From Thiofilum flexile DSM 14609 (GTDB taxonomy: Bacteria; Pseudomonadota; Gammaproteobacteria; Thiotrichales; Thiotrichaceae): a DNA stretch of 64,000 nucleotides. Shown piece by piece: positions 54,799-63,814 of this stretch (position 1 is the first letter of the stretch; each line of letters starts with the position of its first letter). The DNA lies in NCBI RefSeq assembly GCF_000380185.1, contig NZ_KB904769.1, positions 153,440-217,439 on the forward strand. The letters run 5' to 3'. The position numbers were made by a program, and so were the translations under genes. The notes under the pieces were generated by a model. It ran no database searches, was not told where the DNA came from, and saw nothing but the letters and a program-made list of their open reading frames with translations.

Positions 54799-54953
54799 GA
54801 ACTACCTAAAAGTTAATAATAGCGGCGCAGTAGTGTAGTGCTATGGCGAGAATTTGGTAAGTGCTAATTGCTAGCGGGGGTTGGCAGTTCTTGGGATGAA
54901 AGCGGATATTATACGGAGGTTAAACACGAATAATGGGTTAGTAACAAGCAGAT

Positions 54954-55472
54954 ATGAATAGACCACCTCTATATCGACAAGAAAATTTTTTGGAGCGTCC
55001 CGATGTATTATTTGTCACTTTACGGGATACCGTGCATTGGGATGAGCGCATGAAGGCTAGAAAGACAGCAAGCTTTGGCGTTTCATATGACTACTCGCAG
55101 ATGGCGTATCCACAAACGGAAATGTTGCCGGTACTCGATGAAATCTGTAAAGCGCTTGAGAGGGAGTTAGGGTTTTACCCCAACAACTGCCTTCTTAATT
55201 ATTATCAGGATGGCAATGCTTCTATGGGGTTTCATTCTGATTCAAGTGAAGCATTAGCGCCCGGAACGGGGGTTGCGATTATATCATTAGGCGCTGTGCG
55301 TAGCATTGTGTATCGCAATAAAGCCAACTTACAGGAGTTTTCTTATCCCTTACCAGAAGGTTCACTGCTTTATATGTCGCAAGAAATGCAAGAAACTTGG
55401 TGGCATGCAATACCGAAGGCTAAAAACGCAGGTGAGCGTATTAGCTTAACGTTTAGAAAAATCATTAAATAA
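54954..55472 (+). CDS. AlkB-like 2-oxoglutarate/Fe(II)-dependent dioxygenase
   Basis: The 172-residue protein has the AlkB double-stranded beta-helix core. The iron ligands are H94 and D96 in MGFHSDSSEA and H151 in WWHAIPKA; R162 and R168 in ERISLTFRKI bind 2-oxoglutarate. NNCLLNYYQDGNASMG is the typical nucleotide-recognition strand of the AlkB family. It is shorter than Escherichia coli AlkB and resembles the ALKBH2/3-like group. Members repair alkylated DNA or RNA bases; the substrate is not known here. Confidence 0.9.
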   Translation: MNRPPLYRQENFLERPDVLFVTLRDTVHWDERMKARKTASFGVSYDYSQMAYPQTEMLPVLDEICKALERELGFYPNNCLLNYYQDGNASMGFHSDSSEALAPGTGVAIISLGAVRSIVYRNKANLQEFSYPLPEGSLLYMSQEMQETWWHAIPKAKNAGERISLTFRKIIK

Positions 55473-55602
55473 AACCCATATAGTCTCCACAACCTTATGT
55501 TTGAACTGTTGCTAATAGGTGACATAGAGGGGCATTGGTTGTTTGGAGTTATACCTTCTCAGGAGGGGATTAGGCTTGCTATCTGCCATCACACCCACCA
55601 TA

Positions 55603-55623
55603 ATTAATGGTCTTACCATTAAT
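55603..55623. promoter_or_regulatory. Perfect palindrome before the AbrB-PIN pair (candidate operator)
   Basis: ATTAATGGT and ACCATTAAT form a perfect nine-base inverted repeat around CTT, ending 19 bases before the antitoxin ATG at 55643. Antitoxins of this type usually repress their own operon by binding such dyads, so this is a good candidate operator. Confidence 0.55.
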
Positions 55624-55642
55624 CTTACTTGAGGTTTCGACT

Positions 55643-55900
55643 ATGATGGCAGCAACGGTCAGACTCTCCAGCAAAGGACAGATTGTTATACCCAAAGAAG
55701 TGAGAGATTCCTTGCACTGGGGGATTGGTGTTGAGTTAATGCTGGTAACAACCGAGTATGGGGTAATACTACAGACTAAACCTACTCAGCAGCCTAAATT
55801 TTCAGCAAAATCCTTACGAGGATTTTTACAGCATAAGGGTGAACCTGTCTCCACTGAAGCACTTTGCAAACCAGTTGAGTATACGGATGATCGCGTTTGA
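55643..55900 (+). CDS. AbrB/MazE-type antitoxin
   Basis: From the ATG at 55643, with GAGG upstream, the protein is 85 residues. Residues 3-45 are the swapped-hairpin AbrB domain (VRLSSKGQIVIPKEVRDSL, shortened to SKGQIVIPKEVR). The C-terminal half is presumed to bind the toxin. The next gene, a PIN-domain toxin, starts inside its last codons (14-base overlap). An in-frame start at 55607 would add 12 residues with no homology. Confidence 0.88.
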   Translation: MMAATVRLSSKGQIVIPKEVRDSLHWGIGVELMLVTTEYGVILQTKPTQQPKFSAKSLRGFLQHKGEPVSTEALCKPVEYTDDRV

Positions 55901-56279
55901 TACTAATTTATTGGTGCGCCTTGCGGTTAATGATGACCAATATCAAGCGAATATTGCCGAACAACTGATTAATAACAGCGAAGTTTTCATCTCAAGAACG
56001 GTTTTACTGGAGAGCGAGTGGGTACTCCGCTCCATTTATAAAATATCTCGGAGTGATATAGCCTCATTTTTCGAGCATGTGCTGATAACTGAGAACATCC
56101 TAGTAGAAAACCTAATAGAAGTTAGGCAGGCTCTTGAGTGGTATAAATTAGGCGCTGATTTTGCAGATACCCTGCACCTGTGTATGTGCGGTGATAGTTT
56201 GATGCATACCTTTGATAAGGAGTTTTGCAAAGCGGCTAGCAAAGCTGGGCTAACGCCAGCATTCACGGTTTTGAAATAA
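55887..56279 (+). CDS. PIN-domain toxin (VapC-like)
   Basis: From the ATG at 55887 the product is 130 residues. The PIN acidic residues are visible: D5 in IAFDTNLLVR, E42 or E44 in LESEW, D91 and D94 in ADFADTLHLC, and D110 in TFDKEF, where the third and fourth form the metal site. The partner antitoxin of AbrB type overlaps it upstream. Family members cleave specific tRNAs or rRNA. A longer start at 55839 lies inside the antitoxin and is unlikely. Confidence 0.9.
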   Translation: MIAFDTNLLVRLAVNDDQYQANIAEQLINNSEVFISRTVLLESEWVLRSIYKISRSDIASFFEHVLITENILVENLIEVRQALEWYKLGADFADTLHLCMCGDSLMHTFDKEFCKAASKAGLTPAFTVLK

Positions 56280-56419
56280 TTTTGTCGTATTTATTTTCTG
56301 TCATGTTACGGGCTAAATACTGAATGGATCACACCCTTCTTCGGCTAGTGTTGATGTTTAGTGCTAAAGCACCGACAATCGTTACTAGTATATCCATCTA
56401 AGACGAGGGGAGAGTCATT

Positions 56420-57247
56420 ATGATAAAGGTAGCGGCAATCCAAATGGCGTCGGGGCCGCAAGTACAGGCTAACCTAATGGAGGCATCGCGTCTGGTTAAG
56501 GATGCGGCGGAAAGAGGGGCACAACTGGTGACTCTGCCAGAAACGTTCGCAATTATGGGATTACGTGATCAAGATCGGGTCACATTGACAGAAACCTATG
56601 GGGCAGGCCCTATTCAAGACACGCTCAGTCGTCTTGCTAAAAAACATAAAGTGTGGATTGTAGGTGGCACCATTCCGCTCGCTTCGGATAAACCTGAGCG
56701 TCCTTATGCGGCTTCACTGTTATTTAATGATGCGGGTGAGTGTGTGGCGCGTTATGACAAAATGCACCTCTTCGATGTCATGTTAGATGATGAGATTGAA
56801 ATTTATGCCGAGAGTGACACCAATCTAGCCGGAAAAAATCCCGTTGTGGTCGATACCCCTTTCGGTAAGCTAGGTCTCTCGGTTTGCTATGATGTCCGTT
56901 TTCCAGAGCTATATCGCTATTTAGCCGCACAGGGTGCTCAGATTATGGTAGTTCCCTCCGCTTTTACTGATGTAACCGGCAAAGCACACTGGGAAGTATT
57001 ACTGCGAGCGAGAGCCATAGAAAACCTCGCCTATGTGATTGCACCGGCTCAAGGGGGCTATCATGTGAATGGGCGAACAACCTATGGGCATAGTATGATT
57101 GTTGACTACTGGGGTAGAATCTGTGCAACCTTACAAAAAGGCTCAGGTATTGCCATGGCTGAATTGGATTTAGAGGAGTTAGAACGCACCCGCCGTCACT
57201 TTCCTGTACTCACTCACCGTTGTGCGCCTGATGTAGATATAATCTAA
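56420..57247 (+). CDS. Carbon-nitrogen hydrolase (Nit/deaminated glutathione amidase-like)
   Basis: A 275-residue nitrilase-superfamily amidase with the full catalytic triad: E41 in VTLPETFAIM, K114 in RYDKMHLFD, and C156 in GLSVCYDVRFPELY. The latter sequence and length match the Nit1/YafV-like branch, which hydrolyses deaminated glutathione. GAGGGGAG precedes the ATG. It lies upstream of tldD on the same strand, separated by a 209-base gap. Confidence 0.92.
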   Translation: MIKVAAIQMASGPQVQANLMEASRLVKDAAERGAQLVTLPETFAIMGLRDQDRVTLTETYGAGPIQDTLSRLAKKHKVWIVGGTIPLASDKPERPYAASLLFNDAGECVARYDKMHLFDVMLDDEIEIYAESDTNLAGKNPVVVDTPFGKLGLSVCYDVRFPELYRYLAAQGAQIMVVPSAFTDVTGKAHWEVLLRARAIENLAYVIAPAQGGYHVNGRTTYGHSMIVDYWGRICATLQKGSGIAMAELDLEELERTRRHFPVLTHRCAPDVDII

Positions 57248-57456
57248 TGGGCTAGTATTTGCCTAGCCTGTCCCCATAATAGTGTGATATTCAGATCATT
57301 AAGTGGGTAGGGACAGTAGAAAGTATGCTTAGTTTGGGTGGAGGCTGTTAATACATTTTTTTGCATGCTTCAGACCACTATCTATGCCGACAAGACCGCT
57401 CTAAAAAGATACACTGACCTTACCTAGATACTTAATATAAAAAGCAAAGGATTCTT

Positions 57457-58902
57457 ATGAAACAGGCAATTGATAATGCTATTGATATTTTTTTGACTAG
57501 CAGTGGCTTAACTCATGCTCATTTAGATCAGGTATTTTCTGCACTACTCACCCGTGAAACTACATTGGCGGATTTATACTTTCAATCGTCCCGCTATGAG
57601 AGCTGGAGTCTAGAAGAAGGTATTGTTAAAAGCGGTAGTTTTAGTATTGATCGTGGTGTGGGGGTACGTTCGGTCTGTGGTGAAAAAACCGGATTTGCCT
57701 ATAGTGGTGAGATTAGCTTAGCCGCCTTATTGGATTCAGCTAAAGCAGCTCGTGCTATTAGCCAAGCACCCGTCGGTACTTTACCCAAAGGTTTTCAAGT
57801 ACGTAGCACCGAGCGCCCACTCTATGGCACACAAGATCCTCTATTGTCGCTGTCAGAAAATGAAAAAATCGAGTTACTCAAACAGATTGATATTCATGCA
57901 CGCGCGATGAGTCCTTATGTCAAGCAAGTCATGGCAAATATGGTCGCGGTACACGAAACCATTTTGATTATTGACGAACAAGGACGCATGACCGCCGATA
58001 TTCGTCCCTTAGTGCGCACCAATGTCTCGGTGATTGTCGAGCGTGAAGGGCAATCTGAAAGTGCTAGCGCCGGTGGTGGTGGTCGTTTTGACTTAGATTT
58101 CTTTGTCAATAATAACCGTGCGCTACATTACGCTGAAGAAGCGGTGCGCAAAGCCTTAATTAATTTAGATGCGAAAGCGGCTCCTGCGGGCAGTATGACC
58201 GTAGTATTAGGTTCTGGTTGGCCTGGAGTATTGCTGCATGAGGCGATTGGTCATGGTTTAGAAGGTGATTTTAACCGTAAAGGCACCTCAGCCTTTAGCG
58301 GTAAAATTGGGCAGCAAGTCGCCTCTAAAGGTATTACCGTAGTGGATGATGGCTCGTTAGAGCTACGCCGTGGTTCTCTGACCGTAGATGATGAAGGCAC
58401 CCCCACTCAATGCACCACCTTGATTGAGGATGGTATGTTAGTAGGCTATATCCAAGATCGGCAAAATGCCTTACTAATGGGACAAAAACCAACCGGCAAT
58501 GGGCGGCGTCAATCGTATGCACATCTTCCTATGCCACGTATGACCAATACCTATATGCGTTCTGGACAATATGCCCCTGAAGAGATTATTGCCTCGGTAG
58601 AGAAAGGTGTGTATGCGGTGAATTTCTCCGGTGGGCAAGTAGATATTACTTCGGGCAAGTTTGTGTTTTCGACCTCTGAAGCCTATATGATCGAAAATGG
58701 CAAAGTCACCTATCCGATTAAAAATGCCACCTTGATTGGTAATGGTCCCGATGTGCTCACCCGCGTCAGTATGGTGGGCAATGATATGAATCTCGACGAT
58801 GGTGTAGGGGTTTGTGGTAAGGATGGGCAAAGCGTTCCAGTAGGAGTAGGGCAGCCGACTCTGCGGGTGGATGGTTTAACCGTAGGCGGTACAGCGAGCT
58901 AA
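57457..58902 (+). CDS. tldD: Metalloprotease TldD
   Basis: A 481-residue subunit of the TldD/TldE protease. The zinc motif is H261-E262-AIG-H266 in [18 protein letters not shown], with the surrounding [13 protein letters not shown] typical of TldD. It also has [18 protein letters not shown] and [17 protein letters not shown]. TldD and PmbA form a heterodimeric peptidase known from microcin B17 maturation and CcdA degradation. The pmbA gene follows 14 bases later. Confidence 0.97.
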   Translation: MKQAIDNAIDIFLTSSGLTHAHLDQVFSALLTRETTLADLYFQSSRYESWSLEEGIVKSGSFSIDRGVGVRSVCGEKTGFAYSGEISLAALLDSAKAARAISQAPVGTLPKGFQVRSTERPLYGTQDPLLSLSENEKIELLKQIDIHARAMSPYVKQVMANMVAVHETILIIDEQGRMTADIRPLVRTNVSVIVEREGQSESASAGGGGRFDLDFFVNNNRALHYAEEAVRKALINLDAKAAPAGSMTVVLGSGWPGVLLHEAIGHGLEGDFNRKGTSAFSGKIGQQVASKGITVVDDGSLELRRGSLTVDDEGTPTQCTTLIEDGMLVGYIQDRQNALLMGQKPTGNGRRQSYAHLPMPRMTNTYMRSGQYAPEEIIASVEKGVYAVNFSGGQVDITSGKFVFSTSEAYMIENGKVTYPIKNATLIGNGPDVLTRVSMVGNDMNLDDGVGVCGKDGQSVPVGVGQPTLRVDGLTVGGTAS

Positions 58903-58916
58903 AGGATAAGATAGAT

Positions 58917-60266
58917 ATGATTGAATTAGATAATAAAGATGCCCTGACGGCTCAACTACAAGACTTAGCCACACAAATCTTAGCGGTTGCTAAACAACGC
59001 GGCGCTACAGCGGCTGAGGTAAATATTGATAAAGGTACGGGTCTTTCTACCGAGGTACGTATGGGTGCGGTGGAAAAGCTAGAGTATCACCGTGATCAAG
59101 GTGCGGGGATTACCATTTATTTTGGTAATCGTAAGGGCTATTCCTCCTGTGGTGATTTATCCGTACAAGCCTTGACTGATGCGGTTGATGCCGCCTGCCG
59201 TATTGCTAAATATACGGCTGAAGATGAGTTTAATGGCTTGGCTGATGCCAGTTTAATGGCTAAAAGCTGGCCTGATTTAGACCTCTATCATCCGTGGGAT
59301 TTAAATGCTGAAACCGCGATTCGTCGTGCACAGGAAACCGAGGCGATTGCACGGGAGAGTGATGCACGGATTAGCAATAGCGATGGTTCGAGTGTCGAGA
59401 GCTATGCCGGTTTGAGCTTATACGCTAATTCACACGGTTTTAGCGGTGCGGTACATAGTACGCATCATTCTGCTTCGTGCGTATTAGTCGGGCAAGATGG
59501 CGAGTCCATGCAACGCGATTACTGGTATAGCGTTGCTCGCGCTCCCTCTGAATTAGAAAGCCCAGCAGTCATTGGACAAAAAGCAGCAGAACGTACAGTG
59601 CGCCGTTTAAACGCTCGCACCTTGAGCACCTGTGAAGTGCCGGTATTATTTCCAGCCACCTTAGCACGGGGCTTGATTGGTAGCTTAGTATCGGCAGTCA
59701 GTGGTGGCTCACAATATCGCAAAGCAACCTTCTTACCCGACTCGATTGGGCAGAAGCTTTTCCCCGATTTCGTGCAATTACGTGAAGACCCGTTCATTCC
59801 ACGCGCACTCGGCAGTCGTGGTTTTGATGGTGAAGGTGTCGCTACCCAAGCGCGTGATATTCTAGTCGATGGAAGATTGCAAGGTTATTTCCTGAGTACC
59901 TACTCCGCTAAGAAACTAGGCATGGTGACCACAGGTAATGCTGGTGGGAATCATAATCTGATCCTGCAAAGCACCGGGCATAGTTATGAGGATTTACTGC
60001 AACAATTAGGCACCGGGCTACTGCTGAATGAATTATTCGGTGGGGGCGTGAATGGCATGACGGGGGATTACTCGCGGGGTGCTGTGGGTTTTTGGGTAGA
60101 AAATGGTGTTATTCAATATCCTGTTGAAGAGATCACCATTGCTGGTAATCTCAAAGACATGTACCACAATATCCAAGCCATCGGGAATGATGTGGATATT
60201 CGCGGTAATATTCGCTCTGGCTCGATTCTAATTAATCGCATGACCATTGCCGGATCGAACTCATAG
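58917..60266 (+). CDS. pmbA: Metalloprotease PmbA (TldE)
   Basis: A 449-residue protein of the same fold as TldD but lacking the HExxxH motif, as expected for the non-catalytic partner. It has EVNIDKGTGLSTEVRMGAVEKLEYHRDQGAGI and later GSRGFDGEGVATQ, GNAGGNHNL and GNDVDIRGNIRSGS. It pairs with TldD. The two genes are adjacent here, whereas in some genomes they are apart. A strong stem-loop follows near 60314. Confidence 0.97.
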   Translation: MIELDNKDALTAQLQDLATQILAVAKQRGATAAEVNIDKGTGLSTEVRMGAVEKLEYHRDQGAGITIYFGNRKGYSSCGDLSVQALTDAVDAACRIAKYTAEDEFNGLADASLMAKSWPDLDLYHPWDLNAETAIRRAQETEAIARESDARISNSDGSSVESYAGLSLYANSHGFSGAVHSTHHSASCVLVGQDGESMQRDYWYSVARAPSELESPAVIGQKAAERTVRRLNARTLSTCEVPVLFPATLARGLIGSLVSAVSGGSQYRKATFLPDSIGQKLFPDFVQLREDPFIPRALGSRGFDGEGVATQARDILVDGRLQGYFLSTYSAKKLGMVTTGNAGGNHNLILQSTGHSYEDLLQQLGTGLLLNELFGGGVNGMTGDYSRGAVGFWVENGVIQYPVEEITIAGNLKDMYHNIQAIGNDVDIRGNIRSGSILINRMTIAGSNS

Positions 60267-60313
60267 TATCCAAGTAGGCTGCTGGGTTTTCTGCCAAGCA
60301 GTCTAAGTCAGTC

Positions 60314-60343
60314 AGCTATACTCTCTAAGCAGAGAGTGTAGCT
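60314..60343. terminator. Stem-loop between pmbA and the convergent GST-like gene
   Basis: AGCTATACTCTCT and AGAGAGTGTAGCT form a 13-base stem with one G-U pair and a four-base loop. It overlaps the stop of the minus-strand gene by about ten bases. There is no long T tract, so it is probably a two-way processing or termination site. Confidence 0.55.
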
Positions 60344-61017
60344 GTAGGGGTTGCTAGCTGAGCATCACAACGCTCAAACCATTGTTGCAATGTGGCGTTA
60401 TTACTCAATACACCTGACCAAAACGGCATCTTAGCTCCCGATTTAAGTACTCCATACACGACCGCATCAACTAATCCTAGTTGTGCCCCCGCATAATACA
60501 TTTGACCCTTCAAACCTTGTTGCACCCAATGCTGTAACGCACGCTCAAACTCTTGTTGTGGGTGGCTAATATTATGTTTCGCCTGCATTTTACGCGCTAC
60601 CCTCGGCATGACTAACGCGCCTGCGACTCTCACACCCCACTGTTTCAGCGGCTTAAACTGGTTGGGGAGCATAATATGGGCAAAATTTTGATACGAAGTA
60701 CGTATATTGGGATGAATTAAGGGTGGTAAATAATGTACAAGTGTTTGATCTACCCACTGCAGCCAGTCGTAATCTTGTTGGGTAGGCGGCGATAACTGGC
60801 TATAATGTTCTCTGATATAGAGCACAATCCGCTCAGATTCTAGGATAATTTCATTATTATCGCGTAATACCGGAACCTTTTTATGAGTCGTGAAGTCTAG
60901 TTCTGGCATACCAAACGGTGTTACTTCTATCACTTGATAGGGGGTATGAGTGAGATGGAGCATCGCCTTCACCTTCCAACAAAAGGGACAGGCATTGAAC
61001 TGATATAGGGTTAGCAT
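60325..61017 (-). CDS. Glutathione S-transferase/glutaredoxin-like protein
   Basis: This 230-residue protein begins with a thioredoxin-fold domain carrying C10-PF-C13 (YQFNACPFCWKVK), followed by KVPVLRDNNEIILESERIV, the GSH-binding pattern with cis-Pro. The C-terminal half (about 85-220) is all helical. The CPFC-type active site and overall layout resemble the glutaredoxin-2 / prostaglandin E synthase 2-like group, which reduces disulfides or adducts using glutathione. A hydrophobic membrane anchor is not evident. Confidence 0.85.
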   Translation of the reverse strand: MLTLYQFNACPFCWKVKAMLHLTHTPYQVIEVTPFGMPELDFTTHKKVPVLRDNNEIILESERIVLYIREHYSQLSPPTQQDYDWLQWVDQTLVHYLPPLIHPNIRTSYQNFAHIMLPNQFKPLKQWGVRVAGALVMPRVARKMQAKHNISHPQQEFERALQHWVQQGLKGQMYYAGAQLGLVDAVVYGVLKSGAKMPFWSGVLSNNATLQQWFERCDAQLATPTATLSA

Positions 61018-61219
61018 ACTGTTGAAAACTCATTTGGTATAAAGAGCGCTGATTCTAAGGCTAATCATTAAAACTCAAAAGCTTTTTATAAAAATAAGCG
61101 CTATTAAAAAATAATATTAATAAGTTTATTCGCTAGGCTAGTAGGGTTATTAACTAAAGTAATTATTTTTATAAGATAACAGTAATATCATTATTGAACA
61201 CAGTTCAGAGGGCTTTGCA

Positions 61220-63259
61220 ATGGAGCATGGAACGGATTTATTACACATCGTCTTGGTTCTGCTATTATTATCAGTCAGTGCTGTTGCAGCCGTACGTATT
61301 TTTAATTTGCCTCCTATCTTAGGTTATTTAGTCGTTGGTACATTAACGAGCGAGCATGCTTTGCGTATATTGCCTACTAATGAATCCATCGCTTTTATGG
61401 GTGAAATAGGGGTGGTGTTTTTATTATTTGCTATTGGCCTAGAGTTTTCAGTTCAGCAATTATTGGCGATGCGTAGAACTGTTTTAGGTTTAGGAGGGGC
61501 GCAAGTTATTTTATCTACGATAAGTGGATTTGTTTTATTATATTATGCAGGGCTTAATTGGCAGGGGGCTTTAATTGCGGCAGGAGCTTTAGCGATGTCA
61601 TCGACAGCCATTGTGGTGAAGCAATTAACGGATCAGGGAGAAATGCGTGTCAAGCATGGGCAATTAGCCTTAGGTATTTTGCTGTTTCAGGATATCGCTG
61701 TTGTTCCTTTTTTAATTATTATCCCCTTATTAGCTGTTGGTTCTACTCATACCTTAGAGCTTAGCCATTTAGCTTTAGAAGTGTTTATTAGTATTGGTGC
61801 TTTAGGTCTGGCTTTAGTGCTGGGGCATTATGCTTTACGTCCGCTGTTTCATTATATTGCCCGTGCTCAATCGGTAGAGTTATTTAATATTACCATTCTT
61901 TTAGTCGCACTCACTGCCGCGTGGACGACTCAATCACTGGGTTTATCCTTAGCGTTAGGAGCTTTTTTAGCCGGCATGATGCTTTCGGAGACAGAGTATA
62001 AGCATCAGATTGAAAGCGAGGTGCGCCCCTATCGTGATATTTTAATGGGGTTATTTTTTATTACGGTAGGCGCAAAACTAGATCTAACCGTTTTACCTAG
62101 TTTATGGCTGCCCATTATTACTTTAGTATTAGGTATTACCTTAGGCAAAGCATTATTGATTAATGCCTTAGCCCGCTTTTTTGGAGCAGATAATGGGACT
62201 TCATTAAGAACGGGTCTAGTATTAGCTCAAGGGGGTGAGTTTGGTTTTGCTCTATTGGCATTAGCTTTAAGCAATAAGCTATTGAATACCGAAGAGGTTC
62301 AAGCCGTTCTAGCTGCCATTGTGATTAGCATGGCAATAGCCCCTATTATTATTCGCTATAATGATAAAGTGACTAAAAAACTATTTGCCGATACTTATTT
62401 ACGTCAGCGTTATAAAGAGGCGCATGATTTTAGTCGTGAAGTAAAAGAAATTGAAGAGCATGTATTAATCTGCGGTTATCGACGGGTAGGGCAAAGCATT
62501 GGACGTTTATTGCATGAACAAAATATTCCTTATATTGCCTTGGATTTAGATTCCCGTATTGTGCAAGAGGCTTGGGAAGCGGGTGAGACGGTTTATTATG
62601 CCGATGCGGCACGCACCGAGATTTTAATTGCAGCAGGTTTATATCGTGCGAAGGTAGTGATTGTGACGGTAAGCGATATGGAAACAGCCGGGCTTATTGT
62701 AGATGCAGTACGCAAGAAACATGATGATATCCCTATTCTAGTACGCGCCCGCGATGATAGTTATATGGAAGAGCTAGAGGCTAAGGGAGCTGAGGTATTG
62801 CCCGAATCATTAGAGGCGAGTCTCATGATTACGGAGCGAGTATTAAGTAAAATGGGTATTTCTGCTGCAGAGATTTTATTTTTAACCGAAAAAATTCGAG
62901 CCGATGGTTATCGTGCCTTACAGAGCTTTTTCCATGGGGTAGGTACTAAGGTAGCCACTCCAACCCAAACCTTTTTATACAGTGTGGTGTTAACAGAGGC
63001 TGCCTATGCGGTGAATCAGACCTTACAAGCCTTAGAATTAGATGATTTTAATATCAGTGTAAAATCGATTCGCCGTTCAGGTATTCGGGGAGATAGCCCA
63101 AGTCCGAGTACTTTATTGCAAGTAGGCGATGTTTTAGTGCTAGAGGGTAAGGCGGCAAACTTTCAGGCAGTAGAAAAGTATCTAAAGCAAGGGCCGAAAG
63201 CATCTCGTAAAAATCCAATTGATGCAAATATAGCCAATCCATTGTCTAGTGATAATTAA
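61220..63259 (+). CDS. Kef/CPA2-type monovalent cation:proton antiporter with RCK domain
   Basis: This 679-residue protein has an N-terminal transport domain with 12-13 membrane segments (LPPILGYLVVGTL, FAIGLEFSV, ALAMSSTAIVVKQL, GILLFQDIAVVPFL). From about residue 410 a Rossmann-type RCK (TrkA-N) domain begins with HVLICGYRRVGQSIG. A TrkA-C-like module ends the protein (about 590-665). It resembles KefB/KefC/YbaL glutathione-gated potassium efflux proteins, but the glutathione-binding site cannot be judged by eye. The 61018-61219 gap before it is AT-rich and includes a short TGAAC/GTTCA dyad at 61195-61207. Confidence 0.9.
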   Translation: MEHGTDLLHIVLVLLLLSVSAVAAVRIFNLPPILGYLVVGTLTSEHALRILPTNESIAFMGEIGVVFLLFAIGLEFSVQQLLAMRRTVLGLGGAQVILSTISGFVLLYYAGLNWQGALIAAGALAMSSTAIVVKQLTDQGEMRVKHGQLALGILLFQDIAVVPFLIIIPLLAVGSTHTLELSHLALEVFISIGALGLALVLGHYALRPLFHYIARAQSVELFNITILLVALTAAWTTQSLGLSLALGAFLAGMMLSETEYKHQIESEVRPYRDILMGLFFITVGAKLDLTVLPSLWLPIITLVLGITLGKALLINALARFFGADNGTSLRTGLVLAQGGEFGFALLALALSNKLLNTEEVQAVLAAIVISMAIAPIIIRYNDKVTKKLFADTYLRQRYKEAHDFSREVKEIEEHVLICGYRRVGQSIGRLLHEQNIPYIALDLDSRIVQEAWEAGETVYYADAARTEILIAAGLYRAKVVIVTVSDMETAGLIVDAVRKKHDDIPILVRARDDSYMEELEAKGAEVLPESLEASLMITERVLSKMGISAAEILFLTEKIRADGYRALQSFFHGVGTKVATPTQTFLYSVVLTEAAYAVNQTLQALELDDFNISVKSIRRSGIRGDSPSPSTLLQVGDVLVLEGKAANFQAVEKYLKQGPKASRKNPIDANIANPLSSDN

Positions 63260-63739
63260 TTAATCAAAAGAATTCTAACGAATAGCTTGTATTTGCTCAT
63301 TAATTAAACTTAAGCTAAATTTTAGTAGCTTATTATGTCATCATTGATTGTAATAAGGACTCTTCTGGTAAAGAGGTTTGGATTGATTAAAAATTTAGCT
63401 TTTCACCTTCATTCTTATCTTTTTACTTAGCTGTTGGCAAAGATGCTTTTGAGGAGATAGCGTGTTTTTTATACAGTATAGGTCACAAACGATCAGTCCC
63501 CTTTATGAGAGTTTTTTAAGCTTATTGTCTATTTAATTGATCAATGATTGAGCTATCCGTTTTTTGTGAACTTTGTCACGCAATTTTATGAATACAAATT
63601 GAGCAAAAATTAGGTATAGTTGAGCAAATAGCCTAGTCATTCTGATGCTTTGATAACAAATACTTACATAAAGTTAATTTTTATCAAGGATAGGCGGTGC
63701 TAATGTGAAAATACTTTTTATTAGTCCGTCTTCTAAGGT
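63260..63739. other. Gene-poor, AT-rich stretch before the insertion element
   Basis: About 480 bases with no supported gene. There is a possible 24-codon reading frame from GTG at 63462 to TAA at 63536 behind GAGGAG, which I do not call. AT-rich runs and a TTGATCAA palindrome (near 63538) are visible, and no terminator is obvious after the antiporter gene. The left end of the IS200/IS605-like element probably lies in the last part, but its exact edge cannot be set from one copy. Confidence 0.4.
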
Positions 63740-63746
63740 TAAAACC

Positions 63747-63762
63747 ACCGTCTTTAGACGGT
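63747..63762 (+). repeat. Subterminal hairpin of the IS200/IS605-like element
   Basis: ACCGTC and GACGGT form a perfect six-base stem with loop TTTA, preceded by AAAACC. Such hairpins are bound by TnpA at the element's left end. Confidence 0.75.
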
Positions 63763-63814
63763 CAGATTTATCTGCGATACTCACCCAATAGAAGTCAAGC
63801 AGAGGACTGGAGAA

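Noticed and set aside
57389..57402. Shared string ACAAGACCGCT with the palindrome at 46727
   Set aside because: The 11-base match is not extended and has no inverted partner here, so it is likely chance.
61195..61207. TGAAC/GTTCA dyad before the Kef-type antiporter gene
   Set aside because: Only five bases per arm; could be chance and lies where a ribosome-binding region is expected.
63462..63536. Small frame of 24 codons with GTG start behind GAGGAG
   Set aside because: Too short and not hydrophobic enough or otherwise typical to call; only conservation could decide.
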